From positions 1-52,440 of the forward strand of contig JAJEAG010000080.1 of the NCBI GenBank assembly GCA_022824265.1: a DNA stretch of 52,440 nt. The letters run 5' to 3'. Under the pieces are notes generated by a model, which saw only the letters and a list, made by a program, of their open reading frames with translations, did not search any database and was not told the DNA's origin. Position 1 is the stretch's first letter; every line of letters starts with the position of its first letter. The translations under genes and the position numbers were made by a program. Below are positions 8,730 to 18,727 of this stretch, piece by piece. Source of the stretch: Candidatus Poribacteria bacterium. Lineage in GTDB: Bacteria; Poribacteria; WGA-4E; WGA-3G.

Positions 8730-8826
8730 TTGACACACTCATTTAGATAATTCCCAAACCCTTCTTTTTACTGGTTATTCTGTCCCTGAAAAGATATAAT
8801 GTAATTGACTTTGGAGTTGTATATCT

Positions 8827-9657
8827 ATGATTGGAACGCCTATCTCTGAAACATCATTGCAACTCCGTCAACGGATGCGCGAATTCTACGAAACATCGGA
8901 ATCCTACAAGGATCTTTTGGATGCACACGATGAGGTGTATCTCCGGCACTACGTAGAATTGGTAACCCGTTTTGCCCCTTCAGGATCTAAGATTCTTGAT
9001 CTTGGGTGCGGTAATGGTATTTCCGCACGGGTGCTAAATCAGACGGGTTTTGATGTGGTTGGGACAGACATTTCACCGCTATTTCTTGAGGAAGCGCGGA
9101 ACTGGGAAAATCCGAAGTTAAGATATGAGATATGTGACGTATTAGAATTGCCTTTTGACAATGATTCTTTTGATGTTATCTGTTCAAACGAACTTATCGA
9201 ACATCTTCCGGACGTAGAAACAGCATTGACAGAGATGGTACGCGTTGTGCGTAAAGATGGCAGGATAGTGCTTTCCGGTCCAAATCTTTGCTCGCCTTTA
9301 ACGCCATTTCTTGATTGGATTCGTTTGCTGTGTGGTAAGTCTGGTAGACCTGTATGGGGAGAGACAAAACGACAAGCATTTCAACAATTTAAGCGGAACA
9401 GTGGAATTTACATAAACAAACGTTTCTTGACGAAAACCCCACATTTTATTTATCGTACCCCGGATTTACAAGCAGATGCTATTGGGGGAGATGCAGATAG
9501 TGCATATTACGCCAATCCGATTGATCTTGCTCAATTCTTCAAATTGAATGGGTTTAGCATAGTTAAAAAGTCAGTTGGTTTTGGTATAAAGGGGAGAATA
9601 ATAGCAAATATGTTTCCGTATATAAGTCCTTATATAACAATGGTTGTGCAGAAATGA
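8827..9657 (+). CDS. Class I SAM-dependent methyltransferase
   Basis: The 276 residues have SAM-binding motif I as ILDLGCGNG (about 56-64), followed by VVGTDIS (motif II acidic residue) and the motif IV region SFDVICSNELIEHLPD. This is the Methyltransf_11/UbiE-like arrangement. The C-terminal 120 residues are specific to this protein and probably bind substrate. The stop overlaps the start of the next methyltransferase (ATGA at 9654-9657), so the two are translationally coupled. Substrate unknown; a sugar, lipid or small-molecule acceptor is likely. Confidence 0.85.
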   Translation: MIGTPISETSLQLRQRMREFYETSESYKDLLDAHDEVYLRHYVELVTRFAPSGSKILDLGCGNGISARVLNQTGFDVVGTDISPLFLEEARNWENPKLRYEICDVLELPFDNDSFDVICSNELIEHLPDVETALTEMVRVVRKDGRIVLSGPNLCSPLTPFLDWIRLLCGKSGRPVWGETKRQAFQQFKRNSGIYINKRFLTKTPHFIYRTPDLQADAIGGDADSAYYANPIDLAQFFKLNGFSIVKKSVGFGIKGRIIANMFPYISPYITMVVQK

Positions 9658-10490
9658 ACATTCGTGCGGACGATTTTGTTCTGGAGATAGGCAGTGGGCA
9701 CAACCCGAATGTCCGTTCGGATGTTTTGTGTGATAAATTTATAGATGATGACGAACAGCGTGGCGGTATGATTGTCAAGGATCGACCGATGGTAGAAGCG
9801 GATGGACAGTTTCTACCTTTTGCAGATGGTGCGTTTGATTATGTCATCTGTTTGCATGTATTGGAACACGTGGAAAATGCTGATTTGTTGCTGTCCGAAA
9901 TGATGCGTGTTGCATCCCGTGGTTATATTGAAACACCGTCTGAAATCGGAGAACGTATATACGGTTGGCATTACCATAATTGGGTTGTTAACCTGATTAA
10001 TGGTCGTCTGGTTTTAAAGGAGAATGAAAAGAAATCGGAATTCGGTCAACTTTTCCATACATTGGCTGCACAGGATAAGTATTGGCGTAAGTTCCATATT
10101 ATGCATCATAATCTATTCCTTGTTCAATATGAATGGGAAGAGAAGATTGATTACGAGATATTGGATCGGGAGGAGTCTACACTGGATTTGACATCTCCAC
10201 AGACTATTGAAGACCTTCTGGCATCAAAAGCTTCGAACCAGATTCATGATGAGTTTTTGCTAACGTTAAAAAGTGCTGTTCCTCGGAGTATTGTCTCACG
10301 TGCGAAATCTTTATTAGCAAAAAGTAGAAGTTGTCCGCCCAAAACACTGAAGGAGATTCTTGTCTGTCCTAAATGCAAAGGTGGGGTTAGATGGAAAGAT
10401 AAGAATATTCTCTGTAATATATGCGAAGGAATATATCCTATTGTTGATGGGATTCCGAGATTAACGGTTTCTCCGGTGGGTTCTCTATAA
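9654..10490 (+). CDS. SAM-dependent methyltransferase with C-terminal Trm112-like zinc ribbon
   Basis: The 278 residues start with a SAM-binding core, VLEIGSGHNP (about 9-18) and FDYVICLHVLEHVENADLL, followed by a mixed middle region. The last about 45 residues form a Trm112-type zinc ribbon with CPKCKGG and CNICEGIYPIVDGIP, giving four cysteine ligands. In other bacteria such ribbons accompany methyltransferases or glycosyltransferases. The overlap with the upstream methyltransferase suggests they modify the same or successive substrates. The substrate is not evident. Confidence 0.82.
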   Translation: MNIRADDFVLEIGSGHNPNVRSDVLCDKFIDDDEQRGGMIVKDRPMVEADGQFLPFADGAFDYVICLHVLEHVENADLLLSEMMRVASRGYIETPSEIGERIYGWHYHNWVVNLINGRLVLKENEKKSEFGQLFHTLAAQDKYWRKFHIMHHNLFLVQYEWEEKIDYEILDREESTLDLTSPQTIEDLLASKASNQIHDEFLLTLKSAVPRSIVSRAKSLLAKSRSCPPKTLKEILVCPKCKGGVRWKDKNILCNICEGIYPIVDGIPRLTVSPVGSL

Positions 10491-10530
10491 TATTTTGTGC
10501 AGAACGTAGGACATTCAAACAAGTTATAAA

Positions 10531-10606
10531 TTATACACCTTTCGCCCGCTGGGGTTCTGTGTTTGGTGAGTTGCACGTTCTATACACCTTTCGCCCCTCT
10601 GGGGCT
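10531..10606. repeat. Pair of family D hairpin repeats
   Basis: Copies at 10531-10556 and 10580-10606 lie 49 bp apart in the same orientation. The 257 bases 10491-10747 between the methyltransferase and trxB contain no gene. Confidence 0.75.
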
Positions 10607-10747
10607 GCTCCAAATAGGAATCGAGATTCTTTTCTACGAGGCACAATCACTCAAACAACACGTGAAGGTTGTGAAAAACAACAAAACTATCACATAACCA
10701 ACACAATAGTTATTATTACCTTACTATAAATATAGAATAGAAATACA

Positions 10748-11704
10748 ATGAATACAAATAATATTGAAAATCGAAATATCGTGATAATTGGTGGTGGAAC
10801 AGCAGGATTTGCTGCGGGTGTCTATACATCTCGCGCGATGCTGGAACCGGTCCTTATTACTGGTGAGGCACTTGGTGGACAACTATCCCTAACACTTGAC
10901 CTTGAGAATTACCCTGGATTTTTTGGTAGTGAAGCGTCTGTCTTCATCCAAGGTATACAGGAACAAGCGGAACGATTTGGTACAGAGGTAAAGTTTGACA
11001 CAGTTACTGAAGTTGACTTTGGAAAACATCCGTTTGTGGTAAATACTTATGATAAAGAGTATCACGCCAAATCTGTGATTATTTGTACCGGTGCTTCACC
11101 GCGAACGCTCAACATCCCTGGAGAAGAGGGTTATGGTGGACGTGGTGTGTCTTATTGTGCTACGTGCGATGGGTTTTTCTTTCAAGACCAACGGTTAATT
11201 GTTGTCGGTGGTGGAGATGCAGCACTTGAGGAAGGTATCTTTTTAACGAAATATGCTTCAGAGGTGTATGTTGTTCATCGTCGTGATCAACTTCGGGCAA
11301 GTCAGATAATGCAAGAACGTGCATTCAAGAACGATAAGATCAAGTTTATTTGGGATACCGTTGTTGAGGAAATTTGTGGAGATGATGATAAAGTTACCGG
11401 TGCACAACTGAAAAATGTTAAGACGAATGAAACTGAACTCTTTCCAATTGATGGTGTGTTTATTTTTATAGGACATATTCCGAACACAGAGTTGTTTACA
11501 GATGTCATAACTATGGATGAACAAGGATATATCGTTGTAGATGAATTGCAGCGGACGAATGTAGATGGTGTTTTTGCTGCGGGTGATGTGCATGATCATG
11601 TTTTCCGTCAAGCGATAACTGCTGCGGGTGCGGGTGCTGCAGCTGCAATTGCTTCAGAGAAGTTTATTGCTGAATTGGAAAACCGCGCTTATCCGGGGAA
11701 TTGA
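10748..11704 (+). CDS. trxB: Thioredoxin reductase
   Basis: The 318 residues match the usual TrxB length. An N-terminal FAD-binding GGGTAGFAAG (about 14-23), the redox-active pair C137-A-T-C140 in SYCATCDGFFF, an NADPH-binding GGGDAALEEG and the C-terminal FAD motif VFAAGDVHDH are all visible. The enzyme passes electrons from NADPH through FAD to thioredoxin. No thioredoxin gene is adjacent. AT-rich DNA precedes the ATG but no good ribosome binding site is seen. Confidence 0.95.
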   Translation: MNTNNIENRNIVIIGGGTAGFAAGVYTSRAMLEPVLITGEALGGQLSLTLDLENYPGFFGSEASVFIQGIQEQAERFGTEVKFDTVTEVDFGKHPFVVNTYDKEYHAKSVIICTGASPRTLNIPGEEGYGGRGVSYCATCDGFFFQDQRLIVVGGGDAALEEGIFLTKYASEVYVVHRRDQLRASQIMQERAFKNDKIKFIWDTVVEEICGDDDKVTGAQLKNVKTNETELFPIDGVFIFIGHIPNTELFTDVITMDEQGYIVVDELQRTNVDGVFAAGDVHDHVFRQAITAAGAGAAAAIASEKFIAELENRAYPGN

Positions 11705-11768
11705 ATAGCATAAGTTGTTAATATGAGGGTAAGTAAAGATTTGGAAAAGGAATAAAAACCTGTGATTA

Positions 11769-11847
11769 CTATACACCTGTCGCCCCGCAGGGGCTTTTTG
11801 GTATGTAGATTGATTGCGAACTATACACTTGTCGTCCCGCTGGGACT
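11769..11847. repeat. Pair of family D hairpin repeats
   Basis: Copies at 11769-11795 and 11821-11847, 52 bp apart, same orientation. The 352-base stretch 11705-12056 holds these, the family B copy at 11878 and part of an upstream extension of the next frame, but no other gene. Confidence 0.75.
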
Positions 11848-11877
11848 TCAATTCAGCAAATAAAATAGGTAATTTAT

Positions 11878-11931
11878 AATGTAAGAGGCGCAATTAATTG
11901 CGCGACTACACTCACATCTTTTCCTTAATTG
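11878..11931. repeat. REP-type repeat, family B
   Basis: A copy of the repeat at 1752, with GCGCAAT/ATTGCGC arms, then CGACTAC and a diverged T-rich end. Confidence 0.75.
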
Positions 11932-12056
11932 ACACTAATTGATACCGCAAACAGACCCGATCTACGATACAAAGTGACCTTTTGGTATCACAGTGGATTC
12001 TGAGTGGTTTAATTCATTCTCACCAAGCAATTGCTGGTTTTTTACAGGAGGGTATC

Positions 12057-12341
12057 GTGCAAGAATCTTCAATTTATCAACATTGGTTAGAGACAACAGA
12101 AGAGCGTTTTCAAGAGGGACTCAAACAAGGTGCTGATTTAGGTGCGCGGCAAAATGCGCTTGAATCTCTCTTTAGTGTTCTTGATTTTAAGTTTGAGGCT
12201 ATCACAGTTCGTTTGTTACAACCTGCGTTGGAAAAGATTAACGATATTAATGTCCTTAAACAGCTGCATGATGCTGCACTAAGGGTAGAAAGTCTCGAAG
12301 CGTTTGTTGAATATTTAGATACATGTGTGAATGGATCCTAA
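12057..12341 (+). CDS. Small DUF4351-like protein, possibly a nuclease C-terminal remnant
   Basis: GTG at 12057 gives 94 residues and is preceded by AGGAGGG (about 12046-12052), one of the best ribosome binding sites in the window. The longer TTG frame from 11982 has none. The N-terminal third holds EGLKQGADLGARQ, and the rest (LFSVLDFKFEAI ... QLHDAALRVESLEAFVEYLD) resembles the C-terminal DUF4351 tail of Rpn/PD-(D/E)XK-type transposon nucleases. The nuclease domain is missing, and repeat DNA lies where it would be. Either a free-standing small protein or a remnant whose 3' end still has a start site. The family assignment is from pattern only. Confidence 0.5.
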   Translation: MQESSIYQHWLETTEERFQEGLKQGADLGARQNALESLFSVLDFKFEAITVRLLQPALEKINDINVLKQLHDAALRVESLEAFVEYLDTCVNGS

Positions 12342-12399
12342 TTTGATTAGGTAAGTTTTCTCAGGACAACATGGAATTGATTGAAAGGGAATCTATTTA

Positions 12400-14037
12400 G
12401 TGAATAGCAACAATAATCAACGTCTTGCACTTGGTTTGGACTCAAGTACGCAGAGCTTATCGGCAATCATTGTTGATATTGGGACAGCAGAGAAGTGTTT
12501 TGAACACTCTATTGACTACCGTGCAGATACGCGAACTAATGGCTTCGGTATTGGGGAAGATTATATCTTACCTCCGAAATCTGAAGGTGAAGCGGAACAA
12601 CCTCCGTTGATGTATCTTGCTTCACTTGACGCTATGTTTGATGACATACGCGATGCAGGTGTTGCGTTGGAGCATATCGTTGCGATCAACACATCGGGAC
12701 AACAGCACGGACATGTTTATTTGAACCGAAATGCTGGACATATCTTTTCCAACCTAAAGATTGAAGAGAGCAGGACATTAGAATTAAAAACGCTTTTAGG
12801 TGGTGCTTTTTCATATTACAACGCACCGATATGGATGACTGCTAATACGGTTGCACAGACAGAGCATGTCCGCGATGCGGTCGGTGGTAAAGCCGAAATG
12901 ATTGAACGTTCCGGATCGGATGCGCCACTTCGGTTTACGGGTGCGGTGATTCGTCGGGTGGCAGAACAGTCATCACGAAGTTATGCTGCTACAGATAAAA
13001 TTCAACTCATTAGTAGTTTCATACCTGCTGTACTAACAGGTAACCCGTTAGTTCCGATTGATACAGGTAATGCGTGCGGCATGTCTCTTATGAATTATCG
13101 GGATAAGGTGTGGGATGCTGAACTTGTTGCAGCGACTGCAGATGACCTTCCTGGTGGATCTGAGGGGTTGTTGGCTAAATTGCCAGAACTTGCACCACCG
13201 GATTCTGTTGTAGGTAACATTGCGACCTATTTTGTGGAGAAATACGGGTTTGATACAGCATGTGCAATCGTAGCAGGATCAGGGGACAATCCGCAGGCGA
13301 AAGTGCCTGTTTCGGGTGATCTGCTCAGTTTAGGTACCAGTTTTGTCAATATGGTATCTACAGATGGTGATACACTTGACCCCGAAGGTTTTGCGAATGC
13401 TATGTATGATGGCATTGGTAGACCGTTTATGTTTGGATGTCGTACAAATGGAGCTATGGTGTGGGATGCAGTTAGGAATAACTACGGATTTTCTAAAGAG
13501 GAATATGAACCAGCGGAAACAGCTTTGGAACAGGTTTCACCGGGACAATTCATGGCATTTTGGCAACCGAAGACAGAGTCATTTCCTGTTTCTGGTGCAT
13601 TTGAATTGATACGGACAAATGACTCTGATGCTCCGAATTTAGCAGAGGATTATAGCGGTGTAATTGAGACAAGTCTTGCAGCTGTATATGTCTATTCTCA
13701 GGTGTTTACGAAACAGACACAAGAGACATTATATGTTACCGGGGGTGCGACAGACAGTCCACAGATTATGCGGCGTGTTGCCGGAATTTGGAACAGACCT
13801 GTTGCTTCTGTTGAAAAGGGTGGTGCTGCACTTGGAGCTGCTGTGGCAGGAGCAAAAGCATATTGTGATCATAAGAACGAAACGTTTGATGTAGAGAAAT
13901 TCAGTGCTGCAGTTTTGAAACGGGGTGAAATAATAGAACCCGTTGCTACAGATGTTGCTGCGTATCACGGGAATGGAAATTATCTGAATCGTTTCCGTGA
14001 GACTTATGAAAGGATTATGAGAGAAAATCCATTATAG
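12400..14037 (+). CDS. FGGY-family carbohydrate kinase, xylulokinase-like
   Basis: GTG start at 12400 with GAAAGGGA about 10 bases upstream; 545 residues, the family's usual size. The N-terminal FGGY phosphate loop LALGLDSSTQSL (about 9-20), the QQHGHV segment, VAGSGDNPQAK and the C-terminal TGGATDSPQIMRRVAGIWNRPV with GGAALGAAVAG all fit. This family phosphorylates sugars or sugar alcohols with ATP. Xylulose is the most likely substrate, inferred from the overall pattern. There is no adjacent isomerase or transporter to confirm it. Confidence 0.87.
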   Translation: MNSNNNQRLALGLDSSTQSLSAIIVDIGTAEKCFEHSIDYRADTRTNGFGIGEDYILPPKSEGEAEQPPLMYLASLDAMFDDIRDAGVALEHIVAINTSGQQHGHVYLNRNAGHIFSNLKIEESRTLELKTLLGGAFSYYNAPIWMTANTVAQTEHVRDAVGGKAEMIERSGSDAPLRFTGAVIRRVAEQSSRSYAATDKIQLISSFIPAVLTGNPLVPIDTGNACGMSLMNYRDKVWDAELVAATADDLPGGSEGLLAKLPELAPPDSVVGNIATYFVEKYGFDTACAIVAGSGDNPQAKVPVSGDLLSLGTSFVNMVSTDGDTLDPEGFANAMYDGIGRPFMFGCRTNGAMVWDAVRNNYGFSKEEYEPAETALEQVSPGQFMAFWQPKTESFPVSGAFELIRTNDSDAPNLAEDYSGVIETSLAAVYVYSQVFTKQTQETLYVTGGATDSPQIMRRVAGIWNRPVASVEKGGAALGAAVAGAKAYCDHKNETFDVEKFSAAVLKRGEIIEPVATDVAAYHGNGNYLNRFRETYERIMRENPL

Positions 14038-14075
14038 CGTTAGTGGATTTTGAATTACTATGACAATGTTAATAA

Positions 14076-14099
14076 GCGAGGTTAGGAAACCTCGCCTAC
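14076..14099 (-). repeat. REP-type hairpin (GCGAGGTT arms)
   Basis: GCGAGGTT/AACCTCGC forms an 8-bp stem with a 4-base loop and is followed by CTAC (GTAG on the minus strand). It lies between the kinase and moaC. Confidence 0.8.
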
Positions 14100-14141
14100 T
14101 GGTGAATGTTTGATGTGGATATTCTATTTATATAAATCAGC

Positions 14142-14657
14142 ATGAATTATCCCAAAAACAATATGTTAAAGATAACACGAAAAGACGAAAAAGGCACACT
14201 AACACATTTTGACGATAAAGGCAATACACAGATGGTTGATGTCGGTGGTAAACCACAGACGTTGCGGACAGCTATTGCCAAAGGACATGTGACTGCTCAA
14301 AGTGAAACACTCAGGTTGATATCGGAACAACAGATGAAGAAGGGGAATGTTCTGGAGGTAGCGAGACTTGCAGGTTTTATGGCAGCGAAAAGAACAAGTG
14401 ATCTTATTCCGTTGTGTCACCCTCTAAATCTCACCTCTATACGTGTAGATGTGTCAATTGTAGACGATAAAATTGAGATTGAGGCAGAGGTGCAAACCTT
14501 GGGACAAACAGGTGTAGAAATGGAAGCACTTACTGCTGTGTCCGTTGCAGGTTTGACTGTCTACGATATGTGTAAAGCAGTTGACCGTGAGATGTGTATT
14601 TCGGATGTAAGGTTGGTTAAGAAAACGGGTGGGACGAGTGGCGATTTTGAGTTGTAG
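14142..14657 (+). CDS. moaC: Cyclic pyranopterin monophosphate synthase MoaC
   Basis: A 171-residue protein with clear MoaC signatures: THFDDKGNTQMVDV, the active-site segment LIPLCHPL, GQTGVEMEALTAVSVAGLTVYDMCKA and the C-terminal KTGGTSGD. The enzyme converts the MoaA product to cyclic pyranopterin monophosphate in molybdenum cofactor synthesis. The N-terminal start is uncertain: an internal ATG at codon 8 is equally possible and neither has a strong binding site. No other Mo-cofactor gene is adjacent. Confidence 0.95.
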   Translation: MNYPKNNMLKITRKDEKGTLTHFDDKGNTQMVDVGGKPQTLRTAIAKGHVTAQSETLRLISEQQMKKGNVLEVARLAGFMAAKRTSDLIPLCHPLNLTSIRVDVSIVDDKIEIEAEVQTLGQTGVEMEALTAVSVAGLTVYDMCKAVDREMCISDVRLVKKTGGTSGDFEL

Positions 14658-14700
14658 TGTAAAATAGAATATAGACATTGTGCTGTAATGGAGAAAAAAC

Positions 14701-17622
14701 ATGCGTCGAATTATCATAGCAATTTTGGTTGTTTTGTTATCGATTTCTACAACAACTTTTGCGGCAGATTATGTTCTAATTCTCGGTGGTGTTGGTGGTG
14801 AGAAATCTTATTATGATAAGTTTTGGAGTGCGACTTCACGATTTCATCAATTGCTAACACAGCAATACGGTTATCCATCTGAGCAGATTACTTTCCTTTT
14901 TGAAGATGATGGTATCACACCTGGGTTGGTCACAGGTGAAGCGAAACGGGAACCTGTTTTAGAAGCGTTAGCAGTACTTGCAGAAGTTGTTGAACCGACA
15001 GATAGATTTATCCTGTTAATGATTGGACATGCCTCTCGCACCTCATCTGGTGTGAAATTCAATTTGCAAGGACGCGATATTAGTCAAAAAGAATACACTG
15101 ATAGTATCAACAACATCCGTGCAGAACAACAGTTGATAGTCTTAGGTTTTCCATATAGTGCAAGGTGGGTTCCAGGTATCAGTGCATCCGGACGGACTAT
15201 TATCACCTCCAGTTCTTCACGTGAAGGGTATGCTTCTCAAGCGGGTTTTGGAGACCTATTTGTAGATGTCTTTTCCGATCCGACTGCAGATACAAACAGT
15301 GATGGTGCGATTTCGTTGTTAGAAGCGTTTGTTTGGATGCAGACGCGAATTGATGAATGGTATGAACAGGATGGAGCAATTCAGTCTGAGCATCCACATC
15401 TTGATGATAATGGTGATGGGCGCGCTACACGAAAGGATTTGGAAGCGAATGGAGAGGGAACGCTTGCAGATAAAACATATTTAGGTGAACGTCTTGTACC
15501 ACTTCCACCGATAGAGGAAGCGACTGCCCAAAATCCACAGGAAGATAATGGGGTGCTACCTCTTCCAGATTCAGATGTCAACGGTGATGCGCGTAGTGAG
15601 GATATCCCTGATGTAGTAGAACAGGTTGGTATGAAGGGCAGATCGTCCCTTCCATACAACTTTATTAGCGAAGCAGACGAACAGGATATCTTGATGCGTG
15701 TTGAAAACGCACCTTCAAAGGATGACCATCCGGAAGATGGTGCCGTTGTGTTGTGGGAAACAGAGGTGTTTGACCTTGATGAGGATGGTAAACGTGTTTA
15801 TTCCACCCGACGAGTCGTGAAGATATTCAATAAAGATGGATATCATCTGGGTGAAATCAACATACCATACGCGCGTGGTGGTGAGGATGTTACGATCCAT
15901 CATGCTCGTACGTTTTTGCCTGATGGTACTCAAGTTGATTTAGATGAGAATGAGATTGTACGTGGGATCCCTCCATCAAGTGCTGTTGAAGCAGGATTAC
16001 TGGTGAATACCCGTTTGATGCATTTTGAGTTGCCGAAGATCACGGATGGTTGTATTATCGACTACGCTTATTCCGCGCAAAATTTGAGGGATGTGATGAA
16101 AGGTGAGTTTTGGCGGCAGGTCTTTTTCCAAGTTGAGGAACCAGTTCAATATTACCGAGTCACAACACATATCCCTAAGAAAAAACAGCTTCTGTACCGT
16201 GTGGATGGACCGCAAATTGATCCGAAAATTACTGAAAACAACTATACACGGACTTATACATTTGAGGTTAATGATGTTCCAGGGTTACGTAGAGAACCTT
16301 TGATGCCTGCTGTTTCTGATTTAGCGTACAACATTAGTCTTTCATCAGTTGATTCGTGGGATGAATTGTTGATGTGGTATGCAACATTAATTCGAGAACA
16401 GGATAGGGTTACTAAGGAAATTGAGGATAAAACGAAAGAGATATTGTTTGGTGCATTAACCCGTAAAGAGAAGATCAAAAGGTTATATGAATTTGTTGCG
16501 ACAAATATACAGTATGCTGGTGATGAACGTGGTATTTGGGCAATTAAACCGTATCCTGCTGCGGAAGTGCTGAAGAAAGAATGGGGTGATTGTAAAGGTA
16601 AATCAACATTACTTTCTACGATGCTTCGCGTTGCTGGTATTGACTCATATCCTGTGCTGATTTCTGCTGGTAAGGCGAGTCGGATTGTGCGAGATGTGCC
16701 GTCACTTGCCTATTTTAACCACATGATTCTGGCAGTTGATGGTGGGAAGAATAAGGATCTGATATGGCTTGATCCGACTGTCCATACGTGTGCCTTTGGT
16801 GATTTTCCATCCAGTGACCAAAACCGTTGGACGGTTATTGTCAATACTGATTCACCATCAAACACTGGAATTGGTGTAGAATCAGTAGATACATCTGTTG
16901 ATGAGTTTCAGAAATTGGATGGAGCAGAAGTGAAGAAACACTTATATGCATTTCAGAAGAGTCCTGCCCTTCCCGCGGATACAAATGTGAAAAAGACAGC
17001 GACACATGTCAAGGTTAAGAATGATATGAGTGTAGAGGTGACGCATGAGTTGTTGGTGTCAGGAGATTTTAACTCAAGATTTCGTGCGCTGCTGTTATCC
17101 ACCAGTCATCGTGAAGAACGTATCCATTTTCTCCGTGATGTTTTTGAATTAGATGAACGTGCGAAAGTGGAACATTTTGAAGTCTCAAAGCTGAATGAGT
17201 TGAAACCTGAATTAAAGATCCAGCTTACATGGTCATGTCAGCAATATCTCTATGAGATTGCGGATCAATATATATTGGAACTTCCTGTTGTCAATCATCC
17301 GTATGCTAAGTTATTGAGAGATGAGAAACGCGATCATCCGGCTGTTATTGGGAAAGCACTAACTTTTGAAGATAATATTACAGTTGATGTAGAGGCACCA
17401 TTAGTCATGAAGATGGTGCCAGCGGAGCACGAACTTAAAACTGATGTTGCTGAAATCCGTATAGATTACAAGAAATCAGGAAGGAAAGCCGAAATGAAGC
17501 AGATCGTTCGTTTTCATGTTCCGACAGTAGAATCGACTAAGTTTAAACCTCTCAGAGATGTTGTCAATTTAGCCTCAAGCCAAAGTACAAAGCGGTTTAT
17601 TTTAACGAAAAAACCTGAGTAA
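14701..17622 (+). CDS. Secreted C13-like domain protein fused to DUF3857 and transglutaminase domains
   Basis: 973 residues. A signal peptide (about 1-21) is followed by a C13/caspase-like domain (about 22-250): VLILGGVGGE, ILLMIGHAS with H110, then an expected nucleophile region reading LGFPYSARW (about 148-155) without cysteine, and an LDDNGDG segment. It is therefore probably a non-peptidase version. A Pro/Glu-rich linker (about 265-315) leads to a DUF3857 region (about 335-530). A transglutaminase-like core follows, with C near 632 in WGDCKGKSTLL, His near 673 in FNHMIL and Asp near 691 in LDPT, so this domain keeps its triad. A beta-rich C-terminus follows. It is likely periplasmic. The MoxR gene starts 38 bases downstream. 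Confidence 0.82.
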   Translation: MRRIIIAILVVLLSISTTTFAADYVLILGGVGGEKSYYDKFWSATSRFHQLLTQQYGYPSEQITFLFEDDGITPGLVTGEAKREPVLEALAVLAEVVEPTDRFILLMIGHASRTSSGVKFNLQGRDISQKEYTDSINNIRAEQQLIVLGFPYSARWVPGISASGRTIITSSSSREGYASQAGFGDLFVDVFSDPTADTNSDGAISLLEAFVWMQTRIDEWYEQDGAIQSEHPHLDDNGDGRATRKDLEANGEGTLADKTYLGERLVPLPPIEEATAQNPQEDNGVLPLPDSDVNGDARSEDIPDVVEQVGMKGRSSLPYNFISEADEQDILMRVENAPSKDDHPEDGAVVLWETEVFDLDEDGKRVYSTRRVVKIFNKDGYHLGEINIPYARGGEDVTIHHARTFLPDGTQVDLDENEIVRGIPPSSAVEAGLLVNTRLMHFELPKITDGCIIDYAYSAQNLRDVMKGEFWRQVFFQVEEPVQYYRVTTHIPKKKQLLYRVDGPQIDPKITENNYTRTYTFEVNDVPGLRREPLMPAVSDLAYNISLSSVDSWDELLMWYATLIREQDRVTKEIEDKTKEILFGALTRKEKIKRLYEFVATNIQYAGDERGIWAIKPYPAAEVLKKEWGDCKGKSTLLSTMLRVAGIDSYPVLISAGKASRIVRDVPSLAYFNHMILAVDGGKNKDLIWLDPTVHTCAFGDFPSSDQNRWTVIVNTDSPSNTGIGVESVDTSVDEFQKLDGAEVKKHLYAFQKSPALPADTNVKKTATHVKVKNDMSVEVTHELLVSGDFNSRFRALLLSTSHREERIHFLRDVFELDERAKVEHFEVSKLNELKPELKIQLTWSCQQYLYEIADQYILELPVVNHPYAKLLRDEKRDHPAVIGKALTFEDNITVDVEAPLVMKMVPAEHELKTDVAEIRIDYKKSGRKAEMKQIVRFHVPTVESTKFKPLRDVVNLASSQSTKRFILTKKPE

Positions 17623-17660
17623 TATAGTTTTTAATTTTGAACAAATAAAGGAGTGAATAG

Positions 17661-18668
17661 ATGCCAGCAACTGAAGAAGTTAAAGCCATTGAAGAGTTGA
17701 TGGAAAGCCAAGAATTGATTGTGGGACAACTCAAAAAAGTTATTATCGGTCAAGAGGAAGTTATCAATCAGATGTTGATGGTACTCTTTGCTGGTGGTCA
17801 TTGTCTTGTCGAGGGTGTGCCGGGATTGGCGAAAACATTAATGATCAAGACTCTTGCTGAGATTCTGAATCTTAAATTTGGTAGAATTCAATTCACACCG
17901 GATTTGATGCCTGCTGATATTATAGGTACCGATGTGCTTGAGGAGGATCGCGCTACAGGACATAGAACTATCCGATTTATTCAAGGTCCGATTTTTGCGA
18001 ATATTCTCCTTGCAGACGAAATTAACCGAACTCCCCCGAAAACGCAGGCTGCCCTTTTAGAGGCGATGCAGGAACATCATGTTACTGCTGGTGGTAATCA
18101 GTACAAATTGACAGAACCCTTTTTTGTGCTTGCTACGCAGAATCCGATTGAACAAGAAGGGACATATCCGTTGCCAGAAGCACAACTTGACCGGTTCATG
18201 TTCAAAATTGTCATAGATTATCCATCGGAGGATGAAGAGGTAGACATTATTTCATCAACAACGGGTGCAGAAGAGCCTGAATTAGAGACTGCGCTTTCAG
18301 GTGAAGCGATTGTCGCGTTGCATCAAATCGTGCGTAGAGTGCCTGCAGCAGATAATGTTGTTCAATACGCAGTGAAACTTGCGCGTGCTACCCGACCTAA
18401 TGAAAAAGATGCGCCAGAATTTATTCAAAGGTGGGTGCGATGGGGCGCTGGTCCTCGTGCGGGGCAATATCTGATATTGGGTGCGAAAGCCAGAGCTATA
18501 CTCAAAGGTCGTTATAATGCATCGATTGAGGATGTGAAATCTGTTGCAGCATCTGTGTTACGCCACCGCGTATTGACAAATTTCCATGCTGAAGCGGAGG
18601 GGATTGACCCGGATGCAGTTGTAGAACAGCTGGTTGAGACGGTGCAAGAACCCTCTATTGGCAGATAA
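17661..18668 (+). CDS. MoxR-family AAA+ ATPase
   Basis: The 335 residues have Walker A GVPGLAKT (52-59), Walker [10 protein letters not shown] (about 115-123), the sensor region [22 protein letters not shown] and the C-terminal lid typical of MoxR. These ATPases act as chaperones in maturation of secreted or membrane protein complexes. GGAG (about 17651) precedes the ATG. The usual partners (DUF58, von Willebrand factor A proteins) are absent next door; the secreted transglutaminase lies directly upstream and may be functionally linked. Confidence 0.95.
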   Translation: MPATEEVKAIEELMESQELIVGQLKKVIIGQEEVINQMLMVLFAGGHCLVEGVPGLAKTLMIKTLAEILNLKFGRIQFTPDLMPADIIGTDVLEEDRATGHRTIRFIQGPIFANILLADEINRTPPKTQAALLEAMQEHHVTAGGNQYKLTEPFFVLATQNPIEQEGTYPLPEAQLDRFMFKIVIDYPSEDEEVDIISSTTGAEEPELETALSGEAIVALHQIVRRVPAADNVVQYAVKLARATRPNEKDAPEFIQRWVRWGAGPRAGQYLILGAKARAILKGRYNASIEDVKSVAASVLRHRVLTNFHAEAEGIDPDAVVEQLVETVQEPSIGR

Positions 18669-18727
18669 TATGTGTGCGAGTGAAGTACGTATTATCCTCT
18701 ATTTTCCTACCTTGGAACGTATAAACC

